Source: Azonexus sp. (GTDB lineage Bacteria > Pseudomonadota > Gammaproteobacteria > Burkholderiales > Rhodocyclaceae). Taken from it: a stretch of 64,000 nucleotides of DNA. Made by a program: the position numbers and the translations under genes. Positions within the stretch are counted from its first letter, which is position 1. Every line of letters begins with the position of its first letter. The notes beneath the pieces were generated by a model, which was not told the origin of the DNA, did no database searches, and saw only the letters and a list, made by a program, of their open reading frames with translations. Location: contig NZ_JAVBXX010000003.1 in the NCBI RefSeq assembly GCF_030824335.1, positions 234,472-298,471 on the forward strand. The letters are read 5' to 3'. Below are positions 53,707 to 63,449 of this stretch, one piece after another.

Positions 53707-54573
53707 ATGCCCACCGCCGTTAATTCGAGTAGTTCCACTCAGGAAGCCTACCGGGCAAAGCTCGCCAATGGCCTCAGTAATTCGCTTGCCAATGCGACGA
53801 ATAGCCTGAAGGCCACCGATAAAATGGTGAAAACCTCTGGAACAGAGGCTGCGGGTGTTCAAAATGCGTCAAAGAATGTTTCCGGTAGCCAGAATCAGGC
53901 TAGCCCAGCTACTTCTTCGACCAAGGTCAGCTTGAGTTCTGAAGGCATTGCTCGATTGCAGGCTGAGAACAGCACGAAAGCCTCGTCGGCCAATACATCG
54001 GCAACGCCAAGCCCGGCGTCTTCCGGCAACGCACGGCCTGAACGCCGTCAGTTCAATTCGGTTGATGAAGCCATTTCCTACGGTGCCAGCCGGGCAGCCG
54101 AACAAGCGAATACCCGCGCCGCAGCCAGAACGGCCAGCGCGAATGGTGAGGTACGCTCGGCCAATGCTGCAAATTCGGCCAATGCGGCCAACAACACAAC
54201 GGCAAACTCGTCCAGCAATGCCGCAACGAATTCTGCGGCCACCGCGTCAGCCAATTCGAATAAATCGACTGTATCCACCGACAGCACAACGGCGTCTTCA
54301 ACGAGCAGCCGTGCCGAAAGACGTCAGGTCAATTCGGCTGACAATGCAACTGCCTACGGCGCTGGGCGGGTAGCTTACAAGCCAGACACCCAGTCTACGA
54401 CTAAAACAAACAACGCGAGCGAGTCGGGTTCGACCAACGCACAAAGTGAAACCGCTGCAGCTAATCGTTCGGACAGGAAACGTTTCAGTTCGGTCGATGA
54501 AGCCATCTCCTACGGCGCCCAACGAGCCGTCGAGCAGTACTCGAAACAGCAGAGCGTCATTCGCGGCGCCTGA
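53707..54573 (+). CDS. Low-complexity protein with three degenerate repeats
   Basis: A 288-aa protein of Ala, Ser, Asn and Thr (no Cys or Trp), predicted disordered. Three copies of an ordered segment stand out: residues 110-133 (RPERRQFNSVDEAISYGASR), 202-225 (RAERRQVNSADNATAYGAGR) and 254-277 (RSDRKRFSSVDEAISYGAQR). Between copies 1 and 2 a 60-residue Asn/Ala/Ser/Thr tract separates them. An N-terminal KVSLSSEGIARLQ recalls motifs in surface or flagellar-associated proteins. No signal peptide. GAGG lies 9 nt before ATG. Terminated by a strong hairpin, so it is monocistronic. Confidence 0.75.
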   Translation: MPTAVNSSSSTQEAYRAKLANGLSNSLANATNSLKATDKMVKTSGTEAAGVQNASKNVSGSQNQASPATSSTKVSLSSEGIARLQAENSTKASSANTSATPSPASSGNARPERRQFNSVDEAISYGASRAAEQANTRAAARTASANGEVRSANAANSANAANNTTANSSSNAATNSAATASANSNKSTVSTDSTTASSTSSRAERRQVNSADNATAYGAGRVAYKPDTQSTTKTNNASESGSTNAQSETAAANRSDRKRFSSVDEAISYGAQRAVEQYSKQQSVIRGA

Positions 54574-54595
54574 TTCATCGCTGCAGCACACCATC

Positions 54596-54628
54596 AAGGG
54601 TGGTCATGAACTCATGACCACCCTTTTT
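54596..54628 (+). terminator. Strong intrinsic terminator
   Basis: Fourteen-pair stem AAGGGTGGTCATGA / TCATGACCACCCTT with a T run. It ends the transcript of the repeat protein. Confidence 0.92.
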
Positions 54629-54710
54629 ACGTCAACGTACCCGCTTGATCACGAGGCAAAATCACGACGCGCTGACGCCAGACGGCGCATCCACAGGTAA
54701 ACTGCCGGCC

Positions 54711-56708
54711 ATGACCTCCGCTCCTTCCTGCGCCGCCCCTTCCGTCGCGCCACCCATCGAAATTGGCCGCGCGCCCGGCAACATCAGCCCGCCTCATGCC
54801 GGATCGCCACGCATCCTGTCGATCATCCCGCCGATGACGCAGCTCAACACGCCCTACCCGGCCACCGCCTATCTGACCGGCTTCCTGCGTTCGCGCGGTT
54901 TTGTCGCGGAACAGGCCGATCTGGCGCTGGCATTGGTACTTGAGTTGCTTTCTCCGGCCGGTTTACCCAAGCTCAAGGTGGCCGCCGAAGCGATTCCCGG
55001 CAAGAAGCGCTCGCCGACGATCAAAACTTTCCTCAACGAATTCAACCGCTACCTCGCCAGCATTGGCCCGGCCATTGCGTTCCTGCAAGGCCGGGATACG
55101 TCAATGGCACATCGCATCGGCTCGCGGGCCTTCCTGCCTGAAGGGCCGCGCTTTGCTTCGCTCGACAATTACATTGACGAAGATGGCGGCGATCCACTGG
55201 CCTGGGCTTTCGGCGCGCTCGGCGTACAGGACCGGGCACGCCATTTGGCCACGCTGTATCTCAACGACCTGGCCGATGTCTTGCGCGAGGCGGTCGATAC
55301 ACGCTTCGAATTCGTCCGCTATGCCGAGTCGCTGGCGCAAAGCCAGGCCAGTTTCAATCCGCTGGCCAGCGCACTCGCTGCAGCCAAGACGCTGGTCGAC
55401 GAAACCTTGGAAAAACTGACGATTTCCACGGTCGACCGCAATAATCCAGGCATTTTGCTCATTTCCGTACCTTTCCCCGGTTCGGTCTATGCCGCGTTTC
55501 GCATCGCGCAAACAGTGAAACGAAAATACCCACACATCGTCACTGTGCTGGGCGGCGGTTACGTCAATACCGAATTGCGCGAGCTGGCCGAGCCGCGCGT
55601 TTTCGACTATTTCGATTACGTCACGCTTGATGATGGCGAAAAGCCGCTGCTCGCGCTGTTCGAACATTTGGCCGGCGAGCGCCCACGACTCAATCTGGTG
55701 CGCACCTTTAGCCGCGTCGATGGTGAAGTCCGTTACTTCAATGCGCAAGAACCCGACATCCCCTTCGAAGAAGTCGGCACGCCGACCTGGGATGGCTTGC
55801 CGCTGGACCGCTACCTGTCGCTGCTCGACATGCTCAATCCGATGCACCGACTGTGGTCGGACGGCCATTGGAACAAGCTCACCGTAGCCCACGGCTGCTA
55901 CTGGAAGAAATGCAGTTTTTGCGACGTCAGCCTCGATTACATTTCGCGTTACGAAGCCGCCAGCGCCAGCACGCTGGTTGACCGCATCGAGCGCATCATC
56001 GACGAAACCGGCCACACCGGCTTCCATTTTGTCGACGAAGCAGCCCCCCCCAAAGCCCTGCGCGCGCTGGCCGAGGAACTGCAACGACGCAACCTGGCCA
56101 TTTCCTGGTGGGGCAACATCCGTTTCGAAAAATCGTTCACCCCGGAACTCTGCTTGCAACTGGCCGACAGCGGCTGTATCGCCATTTCCGGTGGCCTGGA
56201 AGTGGCCTCCGACCGCCTGCTGGAATTGATGAAAAAAGGCGTCTCGGTCGATCAGGTAGCCCGCGTCACCCGCGCTTTCACGGATGCCGGCATTCTCGTC
56301 CACGCCTACCTGATGTACGGTTTCCCGACGCAAACCCAGCACGACACCGTCGACGCGCTGGAATACGTGCGCCAGCTTTTCGCCGAAGGCTGCATCCAGT
56401 CCGGCTACTTCCACCGCTTCTCCTGCACGGTGCATTCGCCGGTTGGCCAGAATCCAGCCGAATACGGCATTCGCCTGCAGCCTTTACCCCCGGGCAAGTT
56501 TGCCAAAAATGATGTGCAATTCATCGATCCAACGGGGGTCGACCACAGCACTCTGGGACGTGCACTGAACAAGGCACTATACAACTACATGCACGGCATC
56601 GGGCTTGATGACGATGTGCGCAACTGGTTCGACTGCAAGGTGCCGCGGCCACGGGTTGCCCGACACTTCATTTCCCGTGCACTCAATGCCGAACTCAGCA
56701 GGCCATGA
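54711..56708 (+). CDS. Large radical SAM protein with cobalamin-binding-like N-terminus
   Basis: A 665-aa protein. The N-terminal half (~50-330) includes a Rossmann-like B12-binding type region (LTGFLRSRGF, VTVLGGGYVNTELRELAEPRV). The radical SAM core starts at GCYWKKCSFCDV (C-x4-C-x2-C), followed by FVDEAAPPKALRAL, GGLEVASDRLLELM and MYGFPTQT. No Cys-rich C-terminal module. Substrate unknown. Start at 54711 (MTSAPSCAAPS) is tentative; no strong ribosome site. Its stop overlaps the cupin start by four bases. Confidence 0.85.
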   Translation: MTSAPSCAAPSVAPPIEIGRAPGNISPPHAGSPRILSIIPPMTQLNTPYPATAYLTGFLRSRGFVAEQADLALALVLELLSPAGLPKLKVAAEAIPGKKRSPTIKTFLNEFNRYLASIGPAIAFLQGRDTSMAHRIGSRAFLPEGPRFASLDNYIDEDGGDPLAWAFGALGVQDRARHLATLYLNDLADVLREAVDTRFEFVRYAESLAQSQASFNPLASALAAAKTLVDETLEKLTISTVDRNNPGILLISVPFPGSVYAAFRIAQTVKRKYPHIVTVLGGGYVNTELRELAEPRVFDYFDYVTLDDGEKPLLALFEHLAGERPRLNLVRTFSRVDGEVRYFNAQEPDIPFEEVGTPTWDGLPLDRYLSLLDMLNPMHRLWSDGHWNKLTVAHGCYWKKCSFCDVSLDYISRYEAASASTLVDRIERIIDETGHTGFHFVDEAAPPKALRALAEELQRRNLAISWWGNIRFEKSFTPELCLQLADSGCIAISGGLEVASDRLLELMKKGVSVDQVARVTRAFTDAGILVHAYLMYGFPTQTQHDTVDALEYVRQLFAEGCIQSGYFHRFSCTVHSPVGQNPAEYGIRLQPLPPGKFAKNDVQFIDPTGVDHSTLGRALNKALYNYMHGIGLDDDVRNWFDCKVPRPRVARHFISRALNAELSRP

Positions 56709-57076
56709 CGCCAAACACCAACCTTTTTGCCGATTTATCGCCGTCGCCCCTAGGGCCAGCCTCTGTTTCTATGGCCGCAGAAATTGAGCAAAACAGCGAA
56801 CAATTCAGCGAACTGCTCGCCCGCCCGGGCCTGCGCATCGAACGCATCATCTCCACCGGCCAATGTAGTCCGCCCGATTTCTGGTACGACCAGGACGAGG
56901 GCGAATGGGTTGTTTTGTTGCAGGGGGAAGCGCAGTTGCGTTTTGCCGACGAAGCAAAAGCCCGTCACCTGCGTGCCGGCGACCATCTCGATATCGCGCC
57001 GCATCGCCGGCATCGCGTGGACTGGACGGCGCCGGACCAGACGACAATCTGGCTGGCCATTTTCTATCGAGCCTGA
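56705..57076 (+). CDS. Cupin-domain protein
   Basis: A 123-aa single-domain cupin; the strands include FWYDQDEGEWVVLLQGEAQL, RAGDHLDIAPHRRHRVDW. His/Glu residues for a metal site are present (E, H, H). Between MTPNTNLFADLS and EQFSELLARPGL is an insert that copies the 27-nt REP-like unit of rlmF (56747-56773, opposite strand); related cupins lack this insert. Starts inside the radical SAM stop (ATGA). Confidence 0.85.
   Translation: MTPNTNLFADLSPSPLGPASVSMAAEIEQNSEQFSELLARPGLRIERIISTGQCSPPDFWYDQDEGEWVVLLQGEAQLRFADEAKARHLRAGDHLDIAPHRRHRVDWTAPDQTTIWLAIFYRA
56747..56773 (-). repeat. 27-nt REP-like unit inside the cupin gene
   Basis: On the minus strand it reads CCATAGAAACAGAGGCTGGC plus CCTAGGG, matching the rlmF repeat unit (3693-3800) at 23 of 27 positions. 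It stays in frame in the cupin gene. Confidence 0.75.
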
Positions 57077-57210
57077 CGGCCAGCTTTCCCGATTTAGAGC
57101 GTTCAGCCGATGACTACCTGTGCGCCAACCGCTGGCAAGCCCGAAGCCGGTTGGAACAGGAACATATCGGCGACCTCCTGAGCCTGCTCCCGTAGCTTGC
57201 CCGCTACGGC

Positions 57211-58569
57211 TTAGCCGATCACCCCAATGACGTTGAGGAAGATGATCACGATTGCCACCGGCGAAACATAGCGGACAACGTTGAACCACAGCGTGAATAC
57301 CCCGCCACTCAGGCCGATTTCATCGAACACGTGAGCACGCTTCATCGTCCAGCCGGCAAACAAGGCGATCAACAAACCAGCCAGCGGCATCATGATCTTG
57401 GTCGTCAGCGTATCGAGGAAGTCGAACAGGCCCAAGCCGAACAGCGTGAAGCCGCTCCAGTCGTTGAACGACAGCGCGACCGCGATGCCGAGCAGCCAGA
57501 CGCCGCAGCACAGCACAACGACTGCCTGCTTGCGGCCCATGCTGAAACGCTCATTGAGCAGCGAAACGCCCGGCTCGAGCAGCGAGATCGCCGAGGTCCA
57601 GGCGGCAAAAACGACCAGCACGAAAAACAGCAGGCCGACGGCATGGCCGCCCGGCATCTGCGAGAAGGCCAGCGGCAACGTCTGCAGGATCAGGCCGGGA
57701 CCGGCCGCCGGCTCGAGGCCCTGGGCGAAAACGATGGAGAAGATGGCGAGGCCGGCGAGCAGTGCGACCAGCGTGTCGGCGCCGGCGATGGCCAGGCCGG
57801 TGCGCGGGATCGAGACGTCGCGCTCGAGGTAGGAGCCGTAGGTGATGATCGCGCCCATGCCCAGGCTTAGCGTGAAGAAGGCGTGGCCCATGGCGGCGAA
57901 GAGGACACCGCGGTTGATCGCCGACGGGTCGAAATGGAACAGGAAGCGCCAGGCTGCCGGCAGGTCTGCCGCCACCGCGCCGTAGCCGACGAGGAAGACG
58001 AGGATGCCGAACAACGCCGGCATCATGATCTTGTTGGCGCGCTCGATGCCGCCGGTGACGCCGCCGAGCACGACCAGTGCCGACATCGCCATGAACACGG
58101 TGTGCCAGAAAATCAGCCGGCCCGGGCTGGCGAGCAGCGCGCCGAAGGCCTCGGCGAAGGCTTCCTTGGGCAGCGCCTTGAAGCCTTCGGCGGCCTGCCA
58201 GGTGTAGTCAAGCACCCAGCCGGCAACGACGCTGTAGAACGACAGGATGAGGAAGGCGCCGACGATGCCGATGTAGCCGATCACCTGCCACAGCCGGGTG
58301 GCGCCGGCTTCGTCGGCGAGCAGACGCATGCTGCCGACCGGGCTGCCCTGGCCGCGCCGGCCGAGCATGCTTTCGGCCATCAGCAGCGGCACGCCGATGC
58401 CGAGGATGCAGCACAGGTAAACCAGCACGAAGGCACTGCCGCCGTTGCTGCCGGTCATGTAGGGGAATTTCCAGATGTTGCCAAGGCCGACCGCCGAACC
58501 GACGGTGACCAGGAAAAAGGCCCAGCGACCCGACCAGTGGGCGCGTGCCGTTTGCACGTGTTCAGACAT
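57211..58569 (-). CDS. Neurotransmitter:sodium symporter (SNF) family transporter
   Basis: A 452-aa, roughly eleven- or twelve-helix LeuT-fold transporter. Family motifs: GSAVGLGNIWKFPYMTGSNG in helix 1 (Na sites), TFSLGMGAI-type helix 6, and SLLEPGVSLLNERF. It probably moves an amino acid or similar small organic with sodium. Start at 58569 has AAAGG about 10 nt upstream. Convergent with the cupin gene; a hairpin without T tract (57191-57206) lies between. Confidence 0.9.
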   Translation of the reverse strand: MSEHVQTARAHWSGRWAFFLVTVGSAVGLGNIWKFPYMTGSNGGSAFVLVYLCCILGIGVPLLMAESMLGRRGQGSPVGSMRLLADEAGATRLWQVIGYIGIVGAFLILSFYSVVAGWVLDYTWQAAEGFKALPKEAFAEAFGALLASPGRLIFWHTVFMAMSALVVLGGVTGGIERANKIMMPALFGILVFLVGYGAVAADLPAAWRFLFHFDPSAINRGVLFAAMGHAFFTLSLGMGAIITYGSYLERDVSIPRTGLAIAGADTLVALLAGLAIFSIVFAQGLEPAAGPGLILQTLPLAFSQMPGGHAVGLLFFVLVVFAAWTSAISLLEPGVSLLNERFSMGRKQAVVVLCCGVWLLGIAVALSFNDWSGFTLFGLGLFDFLDTLTTKIMMPLAGLLIALFAGWTMKRAHVFDEIGLSGGVFTLWFNVVRYVSPVAIVIIFLNVIGVIG

Positions 58570-58737
58570 TCTGCTCACCTTTAATTGATTGCCGGAGCAA
58601 CCCGGTCTTTTCGGAAAAGTCCGCGATTCTACGCGGCCGGTTGAAGCACCGTAGCTAGGGATTTCACCTAGGGCAGGAGTCGCCGCCAGGACAAATCGGT
58701 TAACATCGCGCTCGCTTGCCGCCAATTGCCGATTGCC

Positions 58738-61065
58738 ATGACTGACCAGCTCAACCTCTTCGATCCGAACAACCCGACCGCCGCCGAAGCCGGCGATGCC
58801 CAACAGCCGCCGCTGCCGCCCGCCGCCAGCGGCCCGGCCGATGACATCCCCTCGCCCGCCGACTACGCCGCCCGCCGCTACCTTGAGTACGCGATGAGCG
58901 TGGTCACCGGCCGCGCGCTGCCGTCGAATGCCGACGGCCAGAAGCCGGTACAGCGCCGCATCCTCTACGCCATGCACCGGATGGGCCTGTACAAGAGCCC
59001 GAAGCACGTCAAATCGGCGCGCGTCGTCGGCGACGTCATCGGTAAATACCACCCGCACGGCGATTCGTCGGTCTACGACGCCATGGTGCGCATGGCGCAG
59101 GACTGGAGCCTGCGCTACCCGGTGGTCGACGGCCAGGGCAACTTCGGCTCGCGCGATGGCGACAACGCCGCCGCCATGCGCTACACGGAAACCCGGCTGA
59201 CACCGATCGCCGAACTGCTGCTGGCCGAACTCGACGAAGGCACCGTCGACTGGAAACCGAACTACGACGGCGTCAATGACGAGCCCTGCCTGCTCCCGGC
59301 CCGCCTGCCCTTCGCGCTGCTCAACGGCGCCTCCGGCATCGCCGTCGGCATGGCGACCGAAATCCCGTCGCACAACCTGCGCGAAATCGCCAATGCTGCG
59401 GTCAACCTGATCCGCAACCCGGATTTCAGCGAAGACGAAGTCCTGGCATTGGTGCCCGGCCCGGATTACCCGGGCGGCGCACAGATCATCTCAACGCCCG
59501 AAGAAATCGCTGCCACCTACAAGAGCGGTCGCGGCAGCCTGCGCGTGCGCGCCAAATGGAAGATCGAAGCCCTGGCACGCGGCCAGTGGCGCCTCGTCAT
59601 TACCGAACTGCCGCCGGGCGTTTCCACCGCCACGGTGATGTCGGAAATCGAAGCCTGCTCCAACCCGGTGGCCAAGGAAAAGGCCGGCAAGAAAGTCTTC
59701 ACGCCGGAACAACTCAATTTGAAGGCGGCCTTCCTGTCGGCCATTTCCGAGTCTGGCGTGCGCGATGAATCGGGCAAGGAACACGACGTGCGACTGGTCA
59801 TCGAACCAGCCAGTTCGCGCCAGGGGCAGGACGATCTGGTGCGTCTGCTGCTCGCCCACACCAGTCTGGAGACGAACGCCTCGATCAACCTGACCGTGCT
59901 CGGACTGACCAGTTCGCCGCGCCAGGGCACGCTCTATGACATGATCGCGGAATGGTGCCGTTTCCGGCTGTCGACCGTGGAAAAACGCACTCGCCACCGC
60001 TTGGCCGCCGCCGAACGACGCATCCACATCCTCGAAGGCCGGCAGGCGATCCTGCTCGACATCGACAAGGTGATCAAGGTCATCCGCGAATCGGACGATC
60101 CGAAGGCCGACCTGATTGCCCACTTCAAGCTGTCCGACATCCAGGCTGAAGACATCCTGGAAATTCGCCTGCGCCAGTTGGCACGACTGGAAGGCATCAA
60201 GATCGGCGAAGAGCTGGCGAAACTGCGCGAAGAAGCCGCCGGCCTAAACAAGCTGCTCGATTCGGAAAGCGAACTGCGCGCCTGCGTCGCCGCCGAAATC
60301 GAGGCCGACGCCAAGAAATACGGCGACGACCGGCGCACGCTGATCGAAGCCGACGCCAAAGTGACGATGTCTGACGCCAAGAACGTCTCCATCCCGGACG
60401 AACCGACCACGCTGATCGTCTCGAAACACGGCTGGCTGCGTTCGCGTACCGGCCACAGCGTCGATCCGACGCAACTGACCTTCCGCTCCGGCGACAGCCT
60501 GCTCGCCTGCCTGCCCTGCCGCACGGTCGATCAACTGATCCTGCTCGACACCAAGGGCCGCGCTTATTCGATTGCTGCGTCCGACATTCCCGGCGGCAAG
60601 GGCGACGGCGTGCCGGCCACCTCGCTGGTCGATTTCCAGGATGGCGGCAAGACGGTGCTCGCCTGGCCGGTTTCCGCCGACAAGCTGTACCTGGTCGCCG
60701 GCGAAGGCGGCTATGGCTTCCGCGTCAAGGGCGAGGACTTCATCTCGCGCGGCAAGGCCGGCAAGGCCTTCCTTACGCTGGACGAGGGCGAATCGCCGGC
60801 CATCTTCCAGCCGGCCCCGGCCGACGGCGAGATCGCAGTATTCACCAAGGACGGCCGGGCGCTGGTCTTCCCGCTCGAAGAAATCCGCCTGCTCGCCAAG
60901 GGCCGCGGCCTCAAGCTGATCGACGCGGCACCGGGCAAGACGGCGCTGGATGCCATCGAACCCGTGCTCAATGGCGTTGCCGGCAAGCTCAAGGGCGAAC
61001 GCCTGGAAGTCTGCCGCGGCAATCGCGGCGGCAAGGGCAAGCCGGTGAAAGCGCCGCGCAAATAG
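58738..61065 (+). CDS. parC: DNA topoisomerase IV subunit A
   Basis: DNA breakage-reunion subunit. The 775-aa chain has [20 protein letters not shown], the quinolone-resistance region [12 protein letters not shown], and the active-site Tyr in [12 protein letters not shown] helical neck follows (~450-540) and a C-terminal beta-pinwheel with HSVDP, KGRAYSI and similar repeats (~560-770). Position 80 is Ser, and the downstream acidic residue is Asp rather than Glu. parE is upstream on the same strand. Confidence 0.96.
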   Translation: MTDQLNLFDPNNPTAAEAGDAQQPPLPPAASGPADDIPSPADYAARRYLEYAMSVVTGRALPSNADGQKPVQRRILYAMHRMGLYKSPKHVKSARVVGDVIGKYHPHGDSSVYDAMVRMAQDWSLRYPVVDGQGNFGSRDGDNAAAMRYTETRLTPIAELLLAELDEGTVDWKPNYDGVNDEPCLLPARLPFALLNGASGIAVGMATEIPSHNLREIANAAVNLIRNPDFSEDEVLALVPGPDYPGGAQIISTPEEIAATYKSGRGSLRVRAKWKIEALARGQWRLVITELPPGVSTATVMSEIEACSNPVAKEKAGKKVFTPEQLNLKAAFLSAISESGVRDESGKEHDVRLVIEPASSRQGQDDLVRLLLAHTSLETNASINLTVLGLTSSPRQGTLYDMIAEWCRFRLSTVEKRTRHRLAAAERRIHILEGRQAILLDIDKVIKVIRESDDPKADLIAHFKLSDIQAEDILEIRLRQLARLEGIKIGEELAKLREEAAGLNKLLDSESELRACVAAEIEADAKKYGDDRRTLIEADAKVTMSDAKNVSIPDEPTTLIVSKHGWLRSRTGHSVDPTQLTFRSGDSLLACLPCRTVDQLILLDTKGRAYSIAASDIPGGKGDGVPATSLVDFQDGGKTVLAWPVSADKLYLVAGEGGYGFRVKGEDFISRGKAGKAFLTLDEGESPAIFQPAPADGEIAVFTKDGRALVFPLEEIRLLAKGRGLKLIDAAPGKTALDAIEPVLNGVAGKLKGERLEVCRGNRGGKGKPVKAPRK

Positions 61066-61071
61066 AATTCT

Positions 61072-61118
61072 GCGGTCGACCGGAAAAAAGACCAAAAAAG
61101 CCAGTCGACCGCAATATT
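61072..61118. repeat. Two TGCGGTCGAC-type repeats between parC and the TrpB2 gene
   Basis: GCGGTCGACCGG (61072-61083) and AGTCGACCGCAATATT (61103-61118) lie 20 nt apart in the 145-bp gap, with A-rich flanks. The pair could form an imperfect stem-loop just after the parC stop. Confidence 0.55.
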
Positions 61119-61210
61119 TACCCCGACTCACAGCCGATTGCTGCGCTTGGTCAGCACCGGCATTTCGGGTAATTTATCGGCCTTCAAAAAAACAAATTCA
61201 GGGAGAACAC

Positions 61211-62575
61211 ATGACACCGCTACGCATCAATCTCGAACAGGACGAGATTCCGACCCACTGGTACAACGTCGTCGCCGACCTGCCGACACCGCCCGCCCTG
61301 CCGCTCGGGCCGGATGGCCAGCCGGTACCACCAGAAGCGATGGGAGCGATCTTTCCCGATCCGATCATCGAGCAGGAAATGAGCGCCGAGCGCTGGATTC
61401 CGATTCCTGAAGAAGTCCGCCAGATCTACGCCCAATGGCGCCCCGCCCCACTCTGCCGCGCGCTGCGCCTGGAACAGATGCTGGGCACGCCAGCCAAAAT
61501 CTTTTTCAAGTATGAAGGCGTCTCGCCAGCCGGTTCGCACAAACCGAACTCCGCCGTACCACAGGCCTTCTACAACAAACTTGCGGGTACCAAGAAACTG
61601 ACGACCGAAACCGGTGCCGGCCAATGGGGTTCGTCGATTGCCTATGCCGGCCAGATGTTCGGCCTGCCGGTGCGCGTCTTCATGGTCAATGTCAGCTATC
61701 AGCAGAAGCCCTTCCGCCGCTCGATGATGCAGACCTGGGGCGCCGAAGTGTTCGCCAGCCCAACCAAGCTGACCAACGCCGGCCGGGCCGCCCTGGAGAA
61801 CGATCCGAACTGTCAGGGTTCGTTGGGTCTGGCGATTTCCGAGGCGGTGGAAGAAGCCGCCGCCGACCCAAACACCTGCTACACGCTGGGCTCGGTGCTG
61901 AACCATGTCGTGCTGCACCAGAGCATCATCGGTCTGGAAGCGAAAAAGCAGTTCGACAAGATCGGCCTCTACCCGGACGTGATTTTTGGCCCTTGCGGCG
62001 GCGGTTCCAGCTTCGGCGGCATCGCCTTCCCCTTCCTCGCCGATCAGGCGGCTAGCGACCCGCGCGCAAAAAATCTGCGCTGCGTCGCCGTCGAGCCGAC
62101 CTCTTGCCCGACCCTGACCAAAGGCGCCTACACCTACGACTACGGCGACGCTTCCGGCTACACGCCGATCATGAAGATGTACACCCTGGGCCATGACTTC
62201 ATGCCGCCCGGCATCCACGCTGGCGGCCTGCGCTACCACGGCGATTCGCCGCTGGTTTCGCAACTGTTTCACGAAAAATTGCTCGAAGCCGTTGCCGTGC
62301 CGCAGGTCGCAACCTTCGAAGCCGGCGTGCAGTTCGCCCGCGCCGAGGGCATCATCCCGGCACCGGAATCCTGCCACGCCATCCGTGCCGCAATCGACGA
62401 AGCGCTGAAATGCAAGGCGACCGGGGAAGCCAAGACAATTTTGTTCTGCCTGACCGGCCACGGCCATTTCGACATGGCCTCATACGACAAATATTTCTCC
62501 GGCCAGCTTGAAGATTACGACTACCCGGCCGAAGCCATCGTCGAATCGCTGAAGCACTTGCCCAAGGTCGGCTAA
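61211..62575 (+). CDS. trpB2: TrpB2-type tryptophan synthase beta-like enzyme
   Basis: A 454-aa PLP enzyme of the TrpB2 (TIGR01415) group: PLP lysine in the loop AGSHKPNSA, the ammonium/serine motif TETGAGQWGSS and the phosphate-binding GGGSSFGG. Such proteins make tryptophan from indole and serine and often occur without trpA, as here. GGGAG precedes ATG by about 5 nt. Confidence 0.93.
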   Translation: MTPLRINLEQDEIPTHWYNVVADLPTPPALPLGPDGQPVPPEAMGAIFPDPIIEQEMSAERWIPIPEEVRQIYAQWRPAPLCRALRLEQMLGTPAKIFFKYEGVSPAGSHKPNSAVPQAFYNKLAGTKKLTTETGAGQWGSSIAYAGQMFGLPVRVFMVNVSYQQKPFRRSMMQTWGAEVFASPTKLTNAGRAALENDPNCQGSLGLAISEAVEEAAADPNTCYTLGSVLNHVVLHQSIIGLEAKKQFDKIGLYPDVIFGPCGGGSSFGGIAFPFLADQAASDPRAKNLRCVAVEPTSCPTLTKGAYTYDYGDASGYTPIMKMYTLGHDFMPPGIHAGGLRYHGDSPLVSQLFHEKLLEAVAVPQVATFEAGVQFARAEGIIPAPESCHAIRAAIDEALKCKATGEAKTILFCLTGHGHFDMASYDKYFSGQLEDYDYPAEAIVESLKHLPKVG

Positions 62576-62593
62576 GCCGGAAAATGATCGAAA

Positions 62594-62613
62594 TTCTGCG
62601 GTCGACCGCAGAA
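62594..62613. repeat. 20-nt perfect palindrome of the TGCGGTCGAC family
   Basis: TTCTGCGGTCGACCGCAGAA, perfect on both strands, just behind the TrpB2 stop and 8 nt before the terminator. Confidence 0.85.
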
Positions 62614-62620
62614 ATGGCCC

Positions 62621-62650
62621 AAAAACGGAACCCGCAAGGTTCCGTTTTTC
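62621..62650 (+). terminator. Intrinsic terminator after the TrpB2 gene
   Basis: Stem AAAAACGGAACC / GGTTCCGTTTTT with a CGCAA loop and T run. Confidence 0.9.
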
Positions 62651-62722
62651 ATGAACATCACGGGCAGAGAGCAGTGGACATATAATCGTATGCTAATAAA
62701 TAACGCCACCCTGACCGAGAAC

Positions 62723-63433
62723 ATGAAAATCGCCGACCCGACCCAAACCACCATCGTCAATGAAGTCCGCCTGATGCTGGACGAGCTGCCCTTCGACGGC
62801 GCACGCGTTGTCGAACTCGGCTGCGGCAAGGCAGAAAAAACGCGCACGCTGGCAGAAACCGGGCGTTGCCGGGAAATCCTGGCGCTTGAGGTGGATACCA
62901 TCCAGCATGCCCGCCACCTGGAAATCACCGATCTGCCAACCGTCCGCTTCCTGCACGCCGGTGCCGAAGCCATTCCGGCCGATGAGGCCAGCGTGGACAT
63001 CGTCATCATGTTCAAATCGCTGCACCACGTCCCCGTCGCGCTGATGGATCAGGCCTTATCCGAAATCGCCCGCGTACTCAAACCCGGCGGCCTGGCCTGG
63101 ATATCCGAGCCCGTCTTTGCCGGCGAACTGAACGAAATCATGCGCCTGTTCAACGACGAAGAAATCGTCCGCGAAGCCGCTTTCGCGGCATTGAACAAGG
63201 CCGTCAGCGATGGCCGGCTGACGCTCGCCAGACAATATTTTTTCCAGACGCGCAGCCATTTCGATGACTTTGCTGCTTTCGCGCAGCGCATGATCCAGGT
63301 CACCCACAGCAATCACAGCCTGTCTGCGGAAACTTATGCCGCCGTGCAACAGCGATTTGCCACCCATTTGACGACGGAAGGAGCGACTTTCCATTCGCCA
63401 CAGCGCGTCGACCTGCTGCAAAAACCCCGCTGA
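62723..63433 (+). CDS. Class I SAM-dependent methyltransferase
   Basis: A 236-aa methyltransferase. Motif I VVELGCGKAEKTR at about residues 30-42, acidic residue in ALEVD, and the post-II region DIVIMFKSLHHV with VLKPGGLAWISEP. Family (UbiE/Methyltransf_11) substrates are many; none can be named. Start at 62723 uses GAG close upstream; upstream ATGs at 62651 and 62690 overlap the terminator or lack a ribosome site. Confidence 0.85.
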   Translation: MKIADPTQTTIVNEVRLMLDELPFDGARVVELGCGKAEKTRTLAETGRCREILALEVDTIQHARHLEITDLPTVRFLHAGAEAIPADEASVDIVIMFKSLHHVPVALMDQALSEIARVLKPGGLAWISEPVFAGELNEIMRLFNDEEIVREAAFAALNKAVSDGRLTLARQYFFQTRSHFDDFAAFAQRMIQVTHSNHSLSAETYAAVQQRFATHLTTEGATFHSPQRVDLLQKPR

Positions 63434-63449
63434 CCGAACAGTCGGCTCG

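Noticed and set aside
57191-57206. Hairpin CCGTAGC/GCTACGG as a terminator for the SNF transporter or cupin
   Set aside because: No T run follows on either strand, so it is not supported as an intrinsic terminator.
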